A stretch of 64,000 nt of DNA from DASYML01 sp036399835 (GTDB lineage: Bacteria > Acidobacteriota > Blastocatellia > Pyrinomonadales > Pyrinomonadaceae), in the NCBI GenBank assembly GCA_036399835.1, contig DASWMI010000168.1:1-64000 (forward strand), given 5' to 3'. Below, piece after piece: positions 25,491 through 33,220 of the stretch (position 1 is its first letter; each line of letters starts with the position of its first letter). Under the pieces are notes generated by a model. The model searched no databases. It saw only the letters and a list, made by a program, of their open reading frames with translations, and had not been told where the DNA came from. A program made the position numbers and the translations under genes.

Positions 25491-26270
25491 TCATCCTCCG
25501 CGCTGGCCGCGCCCATCATTTCCCTTGACCGGTTTCTCCCTGGATTCGATCTCCTCCTTAATCTCTTCCACATCGGAGGCTACTTCCTGAAGATCGCTGC
25601 TCGTGCGTTTGACATCTGTGTGTATGGCCTCGACCTCGCCCGTAATCTCTTTAAGCGCTCCGCTCACCTCTTCTTTGACCTCCTCGGTCTTGTTCTTGAC
25701 GGCCTCTTCAATGACTTCCAAAACCTCTCGCGGCTCCGGCGAGACCTTGAGCGCCTCCACTTCGGGGTCGGGCGTGAAATTAAAGCGATGACTCATCCCG
25801 TCAAGCTCTCTGGCAACCTGGTCCAGCATCTCTAAAATCTTGGCCGTCTTCTGTTCGGCCAGCAGGTTGACTTGCAGGTCAAGCTCCGCGCGACGCTCGC
25901 TGACCTGCGCCAGCCGGTTCTGCGAAATGAGGACGAAGGTCGAGAGGAAGATGGCTTCGAGCGAGACGATGAGCGTCAGCAGGCCGAAGGGGAAGGGGTC
26001 GAATTCGCTGACGTGCGGGATGTGCAGGAGACCTATGTTGAGCAGAATCCAGACGCCGAACCAGAAGGCGTGCATGTAAACAAACGCCATCGAGCCTGAG
26101 AATTCCGTGATCGCATCCGCGATTCGTTCCTGCGGCGTGCGCCCTTCAGCCGCCTGACGCTGCACAGCCGCGATGGCCTCTATATTCTTACGCACAATCT
26201 CGCTCTGTGCCTTAGACACTTCAGACGTTTCGCTCGCTGTGTGATTCTTATCCACTATCTCCTCGCTCAT
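25491..26270 (-). CDS. DUF1003 membrane protein with coiled-coil tail
   Basis: This 259-residue protein has a DUF1003 core: RIADAITEFSGSMAFVYMH, two transmembrane helices (about residues 65-88 and 101-122) and LISQNRLAQVSERRAELDLQ. A long acidic coiled coil with heptads of Glu and Lys follows (residues 170-250). DUF1003 proteins are small inner-membrane proteins of unknown function, though some have been linked to cyclic nucleotide or stress responses. The coiled coil is longer than usual for the family. It converges with the + strand gene at 24960. Confidence 0.85.
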   Translation of the reverse strand: MSEEIVDKNHTASETSEVSKAQSEIVRKNIEAIAAVQRQAAEGRTPQERIADAITEFSGSMAFVYMHAFWFGVWILLNIGLLHIPHVSEFDPFPFGLLTLIVSLEAIFLSTFVLISQNRLAQVSERRAELDLQVNLLAEQKTAKILEMLDQVARELDGMSHRFNFTPDPEVEALKVSPEPREVLEVIEEAVKNKTEEVKEEVSGALKEITGEVEAIHTDVKRTSSDLQEVASDVEEIKEEIESREKPVKGNDGRGQRGG

Positions 26271-26415
26271 CCTGCGTGCATCCTCCGGCTCGCAAAAACT
26301 CTGGCGACTTGAGTATATCCTATAACAAACATCGCCCGCGCGTGTTCAAATAAAGTTGGGCCAACGCGGCTCTCCCACAAGCTTGAGCGGCCACTTTTAA
26401 CACAGAATCTAACAG

Positions 26416-26444
26416 TTGAAACTTGAAGGCGTTTTGTGCATAAT
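26416..26444 (+). promoter_or_regulatory. Sigma-70-type promoter of the candidate small RNA
   Basis: A TTGAAA box and a CATAAT box are separated by exactly 17 bases. The predicted start of transcription, near 26451, falls at the 5' end of three consecutive hairpins. The ATG inside is not followed by a convincing protein. Confidence 0.55.
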
Positions 26445-26450
26445 CTTGCC

Positions 26451-26543
26451 GCGTTCACCTCCCCGGTGGACGAAGTGGTCGCGTGGGGTGAGGACACGTG
26501 GCCTTAGGGTGGAGACGGTGGGAGGTCTCCACCCGTTTTATTT
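26451..26543 (+). ncRNA. Candidate structured small RNA with three hairpins and a terminator
   Basis: Three consecutive hairpins can be drawn by eye. The first is GTTCACC/GGTGGAC (26453-26471) with loop TCCCC. The second is a nine-pair stem GGTCGCGTG/CACGTGGCC (26477-26503) with loop GGGTGAGGA. The third is a perfect ten-pair stem GGGTGGAGAC/GTCTCCACCC (26507-26534) followed by GTTTTATTT, a typical intrinsic terminator on the + strand. A promoter sits upstream at 26416-26444. GGA triplets in or near the loops recall CsrA-binding RNAs, and the C-rich first loop could pair with the G-rich second or third loop. It could be a free small RNA; I do not recognise a known family. Confidence 0.5.
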
Positions 26544-26682
26544 CCGGTCCAGTTTTTCCGGCGCACAGGACAATCCGATAATGAGGGTGAAGGAATAGCT
26601 CCTGAGAATGAACCGTGTCTCTCCTCTCAAAGCCTTCGGTCGTCGCGGCCTGCGCCTGAGGGTTGCGCTCGGCTGCACGCGC

Positions 26683-26710
26683 TTGACAGTGATAGGAGGC
26701 GGCGTAAAAT
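26683..26710 (+). promoter_or_regulatory. Sigma-70-type promoter of the permease gene
   Basis: A perfect TTGACA box and a TAAAAT box are 16 bases apart. Transcription should start near 26717, leaving a leader of about 285 bases before the permease ATG at 27002. Confidence 0.65.
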
Positions 26711-26716
26711 GGCGCT

Positions 26717-27001
26717 GTCCCGGTCAGTTCCGTTGGGCTTCAAGGACGCTCTCGAAAGGTTAAAGATTGAGGGCAAGAGGAGGAGAGCTTGCCTTTGATT
26801 TTCAGGGAAATCGGCTTACTGTACGCCGTACAGAAATCAAGCCCGTTTGCTCTCGAAAAAAGATCGTGCAGAGAGGGTCAACTTTCGTTGAAGAGCTACC
26901 ACAGTTCGCGCTTTGTCCGGAGAGCTGCATCCTGTGGTCTTTTTCTTGCGCCGTTAAGCTGACCCGTCCTGCAAAGTCGTAGCGTATCGAGTGAGTTAGG
27001 A
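26717..27001 (+). promoter_or_regulatory. Long structured 5' leader with candidate attenuator (possible riboswitch)
   Basis: A closing stem GGGCTT (26735-26740) with AAGCCC (26839-26844) encloses three hairpins: GGCAAG/CTTGCC (26772-26793), GATTTT/GAAATC (26797-26812, loop CAGG) and CTGTAC/GTACAG (26819-26833). Downstream, ACCACAG (26898-26904) pairs with CTGTGGT (26932-26938), with an inner five-pair stem, and is followed by CTTTTTCTT, like an intrinsic terminator. The layout of junction then terminator is typical of a riboswitch or attenuator. I checked the ydaO (c-di-AMP) consensus from memory and did not find its conserved blocks. Confidence 0.45.
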
Positions 27002-28924
27002 ATGACCACATCCAATACTCCGCAGCAACGCTCGCCAAGTCCCTTCAAACGCTGGTTGTTTCAAGGTGTCAAGGAGGTCGCCGGACCACATGAGCGCGAG
27101 GGCGCGCACCACCAGCATCCCTGGTGGAAAGTGATGTGCCTGACGGGCGTGGACTATTTCTCGACGCTCGGCTATCAACCCGGGATAGCCTTCCTCGCGG
27201 CGGGCGTGCTCTCTCCTATTGCAACGCTGATTCTGGTCCTCCTGACGCTCTTTGGCGCGCTGCCGATTTACAGCCGCGTGGCCGCCGAAAGCCCGCACGG
27301 GCAAGGCTCTATCTCGATGCTCGAAACGCTGCTCTCGCGCTGGCGCGGTAAGCTCTTCGTGCTGGTCCTGCTCGGCTTCGTCGCCACGGATTTCATCATC
27401 ACCATCACGCTCTCGGCGGCGGACGCGACGGCCCACGTCATTGATAATCCGTTTGTCGAAGCGCATGTCCCAATCCTGCGTCACCAGATAGGTGTCACGC
27501 TGGTCCTGATTGCTATTCTCGGCGCGGTCTTTCTCAAGGGCTTCAAAGAGGCGATAGGGCTGGCCGTGATGCTCGTCGCTGTTTATCTGGTACTCAACCT
27601 GGTTGTCGTCTCGGTAGGAATTTACGAGATTGCGACGCATCCGCAGAGATTGACCGACTGGAAGAGCGCTCTCTTTGCGCAGCACGGCAATCCGCTCAAG
27701 ATGGTGGGCCTCGCGCTGCTCTTGTTTCCAAAGCTCGCGCTGGGCCTCTCAGGGTTTGAGACGGGGGTCGCCGTCATGCCGCTCGTCAAGGGGCCTGGAC
27801 GCATACGCAATACGCGTATGCTGTTGATGACAGCCGCCCTGATTATGAGCGTCTTTCTGATTTCGAGCAGCTTTATCACGGCGACGCTGATTCCCGCAGA
27901 GGAGTTTCAAGAGGGCGGTGGCGCGAGCGGTCGCGCGCTGGCCTTCCTGGCCCATCAATTCCTGGGCGAGTGGTTTGGCACGGCTTACGATTTGAGCACG
28001 ATTACGATCCTCTGGTTCGCGGGCGCATCCGCGCTGGCGGGTCTTTTGAATATCGTGCCACGCTATCTGCCGCGTTACGGGATGGCCCCCGAATGGGCCA
28101 AAGCCACGCGGCCTCTGACGATAGTCTTTATCATCATCGCCTTTACCGTCACGCTGATTTTTAAAGCTGACGTAGAGGCGCAGGGCGGAGCTTATGCTAC
28201 GGGCGTGCTGGTGCTCATGAGTTCGGCTGCCGTCGCCGTGACCATCTCCGCCTGGCGCAGAAACGAGGGGCTGCGCTGGGCCTTTCTGCTCATCGCGCTG
28301 GTCTTCGCCTACACGACGATTCTCAACGTCATAGAGCGGCCCGAAGGCATCAAGATCGCGGGCTTCTTTATCGGTTCGATTATCTTTATCTCGCTTATCT
28401 CAAGAGCGCTGCGGACGACCGAGCTGCGCGTCGAAAATGTAGAGCTGGATGCGAAGGCCGAAGAGTTTATCAGCCAGGTGGGCCGTCGCGGCTCGATTCG
28501 CATCGTCGCCAACCGCTGCGACCGCGGCGACGCGCAGGAGTATATGCTGAAAGAGAGCGAGAAACGCGTGGACAATCATATCCCCGTCACGGACCCGATT
28601 CTTTTCTTTGAGGTGGTGCCGGGCGATGCTTCGGAATTTTCGGGCGTGCTCAAGGTCAAGGGCATAGATGTGGACGGCTACCGCGTGCTGCGCACGGAGA
28701 GTCCTGCCGTGCCGAACGCCATCGCCGCCTTTATGCTCTACCTGCGCGACAGAACGGGAAAGATACCGCACGTTTACTTTGGCTGGAGTGAAGGGAATCC
28801 GCTTGTTTACCTGCTCAGATACATAGCCTTCGGCGAGGGCGATACGGCTCCTGTGACGCACGAGGTGCTGCGCCAGGCCGAGGACGACCCGGAGCGCCGC
28901 CCGTCCGTGCATGTCGGCGGTTGA
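27002..28924 (+). CDS. APC-superfamily permease
   Basis: This 640-residue protein has a charged N-terminus (about residues 1-40), about twelve transmembrane helices (to about residue 470) and a soluble C-terminal domain of about 165 residues. TM1 carries CLTGVDYFSTLGYQPGIAF, related to the unwound helix of APC transporters, and TM6 carries ALGLSGFETGVAVMPLV. The closest family I recall is amino-acid permease-like proteins distantly related to KimA/KUP potassium carriers; the substrate is not certain. The soluble tail could be regulatory. It is preceded by a long structured leader and followed by a 15-bp terminator stem. Confidence 0.8.
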   Translation: MTTSNTPQQRSPSPFKRWLFQGVKEVAGPHEREGAHHQHPWWKVMCLTGVDYFSTLGYQPGIAFLAAGVLSPIATLILVLLTLFGALPIYSRVAAESPHGQGSISMLETLLSRWRGKLFVLVLLGFVATDFIITITLSAADATAHVIDNPFVEAHVPILRHQIGVTLVLIAILGAVFLKGFKEAIGLAVMLVAVYLVLNLVVVSVGIYEIATHPQRLTDWKSALFAQHGNPLKMVGLALLLFPKLALGLSGFETGVAVMPLVKGPGRIRNTRMLLMTAALIMSVFLISSSFITATLIPAEEFQEGGGASGRALAFLAHQFLGEWFGTAYDLSTITILWFAGASALAGLLNIVPRYLPRYGMAPEWAKATRPLTIVFIIIAFTVTLIFKADVEAQGGAYATGVLVLMSSAAVAVTISAWRRNEGLRWAFLLIALVFAYTTILNVIERPEGIKIAGFFIGSIIFISLISRALRTTELRVENVELDAKAEEFISQVGRRGSIRIVANRCDRGDAQEYMLKESEKRVDNHIPVTDPILFFEVVPGDASEFSGVLKVKGIDVDGYRVLRTESPAVPNAIAAFMLYLRDRTGKIPHVYFGWSEGNPLVYLLRYIAFGEGDTAPVTHEVLRQAEDDPERRPSVHVGG

Positions 28925-28993
28925 TGCTGGCAGGATGGTGCTGAAGGCGGCGAGCAGCCTTTGAAGGATTGAGACGTAAAAGGCTTGAATCCT

Positions 28994-29050
28994 AAATCGT
29001 CAACGCGTGAATGGAAAGAGCAGTGCTTTACTATTCACGCGTTGACGTTT
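28994..29050. terminator. Bidirectional terminator between convergent genes
   Basis: Perfect 15-bp arms, CGTCAACGCGTGAAT (28998-29012) and its complement (29033-29047), enclose 20 bases and are flanked by A- and T-rich ends. It lies between the permease and the convergent zinc-ribbon gene, so it can serve both. Confidence 0.8.
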
Positions 29051-29058
29051 GATGGCTT

Positions 29059-29436
29059 TTACGCGCTTGCGTTATCTGGGGTGCGGCCTGCCAGAAAGCA
29101 TGAGCGGCAGTAGACTGGGCGGCCCTGCGAGGGATAGAACGGGACGGTTGTCTGTTGCCCGCACTGCGCACACTGGACCGAGACCTCTATCCGCTGGCGC
29201 ATCCCCGATGCCTGTGCGGCGGCAATGGCGGCCAGCCTCTCATTCTTGGCCTGCTTGCAGGGCTTACACCGCTTAGGCTCATTCTTCAAACCTTTATCGT
29301 GAAAGAAGACCTGCTCGCCGGCGGTCCACACGAAGTCGTCTCCGCAGTCAACACACTTAATCGTGCGATCCTCGAATTCCTCTTCCGAGTGGCTCCACTT
29401 CCCGTTCGATTCGGTTACTACTTGTGTTTGTGACAT
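29059..29436 (-). CDS. Zinc-ribbon protein with two CxxC pairs
   Basis: This 125-residue protein has two treble-clef-like halves. The first has IKCVDCGDDFVWTAGEQVFFHDKG and KRCKPC; the second has VQCAQCGQQTTVPFYPSQGRPVYCRSCF. Both resemble the probable zinc-binding domains of short proteins that are common in Acidobacteriota and Chloroflexota. DNA or RNA binding is possible but not shown. I chose the ATG at 29436, since homologues begin near there; an ATG at 29451 is in frame. The promoter at 29720-29746 would give a leader of about 280 bases. Confidence 0.75.
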   Translation of the reverse strand: MSQTQVVTESNGKWSHSEEEFEDRTIKCVDCGDDFVWTAGEQVFFHDKGLKNEPKRCKPCKQAKNERLAAIAAAQASGMRQRIEVSVQCAQCGQQTTVPFYPSQGRPVYCRSCFLAGRTPDNASA

Positions 29437-29719
29437 GATGAAATCCCCCACCGATATGCTCTTTCTGCACGGGCGCGAAGCCGGGGCGCTCGTCCCCGTG
29501 CATGATTGTCAACGCAGGCAAACGAGGTATCTATGAACTCTTCAGACACGGAGCGAAAGTCTCTCTTCTGATAGCTCAAGCTCTCTTTCTGAGCCGGAAG
29601 ATGCGCCGCTCATGCGTCTCTTCCGTCAGTTAAGGTCGAAAAGCTTTGCTTCTCCACCTCTCGCGGGCTGTTCGGGTAGGACCCCAGACCAGTTGGAGCA
29701 ACAGCCTGTGTAACTGCAA

Positions 29720-29746
29720 ATTATAACTATCACAAAATTGTGTCAA
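29720..29746 (-). promoter_or_regulatory. Consensus promoter with an operator-like palindrome
   Basis: On the minus strand a perfect TTGACA (29741-29746) and a perfect TATAAT (29720-29725) are 15 bases apart. The spacer carries the perfect palindrome CACAAAATTGTG (29731-29742), which overlaps the -35 box. A repressor bound there would block the promoter. The 420-bp gap around it (29452-29870) shows no gene. Confidence 0.55.
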
Positions 29747-29870
29747 GCTTTCGCGAGCAGCCTTCCCATCAAGACCCGCACGGAGTCTTGACACAGCGCG
29801 CGCGCCGTGCCAGCATCCGGCCTCATCCGGCTGCTTAAATTTGACCCCGAAACGAGAATATTTACCGAAC

Positions 29871-31166
29871 ATGAAACTCCTCGTCGTAGGCTCTGGCGGG
29901 CGTGAACACGCGCTCTGCCATGTGCTCAGAAAAAGTTCCGCGCGGGCGCTGGAAATCTTCTGCGCGCCGGGCAACGACGGCATCAAGCAGGTAGCCGAGT
30001 GCGTCGCTGTGAATGCGACGGACACGCAGGCCCTCTCCCGATTCGCTCTCGAAAAGGGGATTGATTTAACCATCGTCGGCGGGGAAGCGCCGCTCGCCGC
30101 TGGCATCGTGGACCAGTTTGAGCGGCAGGGGCTGACAATCGCAGGGGCCAGCCAGAGCGCCGCGCGCCTGGAATCGAGCAAGGCTTTCGCCAAAGATTTT
30201 ATGGCCCGGCACGGGATTCCCACCGCGCGTTATCGCATAGCGGATTCGGCGGGACAGGCGCTAGACATCTTGCGTCGCGGCGAGTTTGGCGGGGAGGAGG
30301 CTTCTGTGGTCGTCAAGGCCGACGGGCTGGCGGCTGGCAAGGGAGTCGTCGTCGCGCGCACGCGCTCGGAAGCCGGACGAGCGATTGAAGATTTGATGGA
30401 GCGTGGGACAGCCGGAGCAGAGGCCGCGCGCCGCATTGTGATTGAAGAGGCGCTCGACGGGCCGGAAGCCTCGCTGCTGCTTTTTGCGGACGGGCGCGAT
30501 TATGCGCTGATGCCTGCGGCGCGCGACCACAAGCGCATAGGCGAAGGCGACACAGGACCAAACACGGGCGGGATGGGCGCTGTCACGGACCGGAGCATCC
30601 TTGATGAAGAGACTTTAAGACGCATAGAGCTTGAGATTGTCCGCCCGACGCTGGAAGGCGCACGCACCGAAGCGATGCCCTTTCGCGGCGTGCTCTTTGT
30701 CGGCCTCATGCTGACCGCAGACGGGCCGCGTGTGCTCGAATACAATGTTCGCTTTGGTGACCCGGAAACGCAGGCGATTCTAGTGCGTTTGAAATCGGAC
30801 CTGGTAAATATCTTTGAAGCAGTGGCGCATGGCGGGCTGGACCAAGTTCCGGTCGAATGGACCGATGAAGCTTCGGCTTGCGTAGTGCTGGCTGCACGAG
30901 GTTATCCGGGCCAGCCCGAAACGGGCGCGCCGATAGTGGGCCTCAAGCGTGCCGCGCGTGTGCCCGGTGTGGAAATCTTTCATGCGGGGACGCGGGCGAC
31001 CGCGGAAGGCGAGTGGCTGACGGCGGGCGGGCGCGTGCTGGGTCTCACGGCTGCGGCTCGGAATCTCTCTGAAGCGCTCGACAGTTGCTACAGGGCCGCG
31101 AGCGAGATTCATTGGGACGGGATGCAGTATCGCCGCGATATAGGAAAATTCAGAGAAAAGGGCTGA
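29871..31166 (+). CDS. purD: Phosphoribosylamine--glycine ligase (GAR synthetase)
   Basis: This 431-residue enzyme joins phosphoribosylamine and glycine with ATP in purine synthesis. It starts KLLVVGSGGREHALCHVL, has the N-terminal FDLTIVGGEAPLAAGIVDQF-like strand, and an ATP-grasp core with VVVKADGLAAGKGVVVA, DHKRIGEGDTGPNTGGMGA and VLEYNVRFGDPETQAIL. The C-terminal domain has ARGYPGQPETG. The length is normal for the family. I chose the ATG at 29871, because an upstream ATG at 29841 adds unrelated residues. No other pur gene is nearby. Confidence 0.96.
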   Translation: MKLLVVGSGGREHALCHVLRKSSARALEIFCAPGNDGIKQVAECVAVNATDTQALSRFALEKGIDLTIVGGEAPLAAGIVDQFERQGLTIAGASQSAARLESSKAFAKDFMARHGIPTARYRIADSAGQALDILRRGEFGGEEASVVVKADGLAAGKGVVVARTRSEAGRAIEDLMERGTAGAEAARRIVIEEALDGPEASLLLFADGRDYALMPAARDHKRIGEGDTGPNTGGMGAVTDRSILDEETLRRIELEIVRPTLEGARTEAMPFRGVLFVGLMLTADGPRVLEYNVRFGDPETQAILVRLKSDLVNIFEAVAHGGLDQVPVEWTDEASACVVLAARGYPGQPETGAPIVGLKRAARVPGVEIFHAGTRATAEGEWLTAGGRVLGLTAAARNLSEALDSCYRAASEIHWDGMQYRRDIGKFREKG

Positions 31167-31387
31167 CGAATGAAGAGGTCTGCGCTACTCGCCGCGGCTC
31201 TTTCCGCTGATGATCTAGCGAGGCGCGCGTAACTCCTGCTATACTCAAATATGCCTCTTCGGAAAATGCAACCGTGTGACCCGAATTGGCGTACAACTAG
31301 AGGCCGGGCGAGTGGGCCAGTTTGCTTTTGTCAGATTGAATTTCCGAGGCCGCGCCCGATTTTGAATGCTGGAGGACTGAAGAGAAG

Positions 31388-32131
31388 ATGGGAGTCTGGA
31401 CCAGGATCAAGCGTTCTATGCGCGCACTGTTCGGGGGCATCGTGGAAAAGACGGAAGACCCGGAATTAATACTCCAGCAGACCATACGCGATATGCGCGA
31501 CCGCGTGCCGGAGCTGAATAATTCCGTGGCCCAGGTGATGGCGACCGAAAGACTGCTCGCCAAGAACAAAGAGCGCCTGGAAGCACAGGTCGTGGACCTC
31601 GACTCGAAGATTAAAGCGTCCGTCAAGATGGGCCGCGACGACATCGCCACAGCCTACATAGGGCAGTTGCAGCAGGCGCAGGTTGACTTGCAGAAGACCG
31701 CGCAGCAACTTGAGCACGCGACCGGAGCATCCAAGCAGGCACTAAAGGCGCGCGACAATTATGTGCTGCAAATGCAGCGGCGGACAGCCGAAGCCATGCA
31801 GCTCATCAACCAGTCGAAGCAGGCCAAGCTGCAAGAGCAGCTCGCGCAGACGATGGAATCATTCCAGCTCGGCGATGATGCTTCGACCTTTAACGAGATG
31901 CGCGACAAGATAGACCGCCGCGCCGCCGCCGCCGAAGCCAAGATGCAGCTCGGCTCTGCCTCCGTAGACACGCAGATGCAGGAGATCGAGCGCGAGGCGA
32001 TGGACATGCAGTTGCAGGATAAGCTGCTTGATTACAAGAGGCAGATGGGCCTGCTGCCCGCCGCGACGGACGACGGCAAAGCTCCCGAAGCTCTTCCGGC
32101 ACAGGGCGAGACGAGCACGGGCAACCGTTGA
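31388..32131 (+). CDS. pspA: PspA/IM30 family protein
   Basis: This 247-residue protein is a long alpha-helical coiled-coil protein with the family start GVWTRIKRSMRALFGGIVEKTEDPELILQQ and matching middle (NSVAQVMATERLLAKNKERLEAQV). PspA/IM30 proteins form rods and rings on the inner membrane and protect it under stress (ESCRT-III superfamily). A GGAGGA ribosome-binding site precedes the ATG. No pspF or pspBC is adjacent. The next gene, 126 bp downstream, is another membrane-linked helical protein. Confidence 0.92.
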   Translation: MGVWTRIKRSMRALFGGIVEKTEDPELILQQTIRDMRDRVPELNNSVAQVMATERLLAKNKERLEAQVVDLDSKIKASVKMGRDDIATAYIGQLQQAQVDLQKTAQQLEHATGASKQALKARDNYVLQMQRRTAEAMQLINQSKQAKLQEQLAQTMESFQLGDDASTFNEMRDKIDRRAAAAEAKMQLGSASVDTQMQEIEREAMDMQLQDKLLDYKRQMGLLPAATDDGKAPEALPAQGETSTGNR

Positions 32132-32257
32132 TGGCTCTCTGCTCCGGCTCTCAAGCAATAAGGCGCGTGGCTTGTAAGGACTATCGCCGGTGCGCGCAAA
32201 TCTTGAGCGGGCAGCGCGTCTTTCGTAGTTGAGTTGGCATCGAATTGATAAACGGTC

Positions 32258-33094
32258 ATGGCAGATTTATCGAAGATCAATTTTCATTATCTAAAGGAAG
32301 CGCTCAAGGAACCCGTTAATTTCTGGGGCATGGCGGGTTTCGCCGTGGCCGCAGCCTACGAGGTGACAGTCATCCCGCTCGCGGTGGCGCTCGTCGCCGA
32401 AGGAGTTTATTTAGCTACCGTGCCTGCCAGTTCTTTCTATCGTCGCCTGGTTGATAACCGCCAGAAGAAGCGCCTGCGCGACCTGCGCGAAAAGCAGCGC
32501 GAAGAGTTGATTAAATCGTTCGACCCGCGCGAGCGCGAGGCCGTCGAGTATCTGCGCTGGATGAGAAATCAGATCTATTCCAACTACAAAAAGTTTACGG
32601 GAGCGCGCGAGATTCCAACGAACTTGCAGACGCTGGACCAGCGCTGGGAAGATTTCGTGGACCTCCTGGACATCTATCGTCGCCGCAAGAAACATCTGCG
32701 CTCGATCAACCGGCAGGCGATTGAAAATCAGTTGAAGCAGTCCGAGCGCGCCGTCGAAGGCTCGCCCGACGACCGCTCGCGCCGCATACAACAGGCCAAC
32801 GTAGAGATACTCAAACGCCGCGTGGCCGCCTTTAATGATCTTGAGAAATCGGTCAAGCTGGTCGAGGGACAGTTGCAATCCATCGAAAACTTCTTCGGGT
32901 TGGTCAACGATCAGGTCGTCACGCTGCCCACGCCCGAGCGCGTCTCTTCGCTAGACTTCGAGCAGCTCAGCGATTCCATCGCCATGACGCGGCAGATGCT
33001 CGAAGATACCTCAGACATGATGGGGCCGCTCGACAGCCACAACCGCGAGATAGGCAATTACGACCTTCTGACCAACACGACGCCCTCGAAGTAA
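32258..33094 (+). CDS. Membrane-anchored coiled-coil protein next to pspA
   Basis: This 278-residue protein has a short start and one or two hydrophobic helices (about residues 22-52: GMAGFAVAAAYEVTVIPLAVAL then VAEGVYLATVP). A long charged helical region with KKRLRDLREKQREELIKSF follows, and then further coiled coil. I do not recognise the family. Its place after pspA on the same strand suggests a membrane partner, similar in idea to PspB/C or to TMs that anchor PspA, but there is no sequence link. A strong palindrome terminates the unit. Confidence 0.65.
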   Translation: MADLSKINFHYLKEALKEPVNFWGMAGFAVAAAYEVTVIPLAVALVAEGVYLATVPASSFYRRLVDNRQKKRLRDLREKQREELIKSFDPREREAVEYLRWMRNQIYSNYKKFTGAREIPTNLQTLDQRWEDFVDLLDIYRRRKKHLRSINRQAIENQLKQSERAVEGSPDDRSRRIQQANVEILKRRVAAFNDLEKSVKLVEGQLQSIENFFGLVNDQVVTLPTPERVSSLDFEQLSDSIAMTRQMLEDTSDMMGPLDSHNREIGNYDLLTNTTPSK

Positions 33095-33133
33095 AAGGCT
33101 CTCTCAAAACGCCGCGAGAGCGAGAAGGGTAAA

Positions 33134-33184
33134 AAAAGCATGAGAGGCGACGGAAATTTAATTTCCGTCGCCTCTCATGCTTTT
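33134..33184. terminator. Near-perfect long palindrome, bidirectional terminator
   Basis: The arm AAAAGCATGAGAGGCGACGG continues to GAAATT and is followed after one base by its exact complement, so the stem has about 25 pairs. A-runs and T-runs flank it on either side, so it can end transcription from both convergent genes (+ at 32258, - at 33221). Confidence 0.85.
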
Positions 33185-33220
33185 CGGAGCGCGCGAAGGC
33201 TAACAGCTTGAAGTCTCGCG

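Noticed and set aside
26416..26598. 60-codon + strand frame in the gap before the permease
   Set aside because: Its span is fully explained by the promoter and the three-hairpin RNA; the product has no recognisable features.
26717..27001. c-di-AMP (ydaO) riboswitch upstream of the permease
   Set aside because: I looked for the conserved GGGTGAA-like and AGCTAACCTCG-like blocks from memory and did not find them; I kept only a general call of structured leader.
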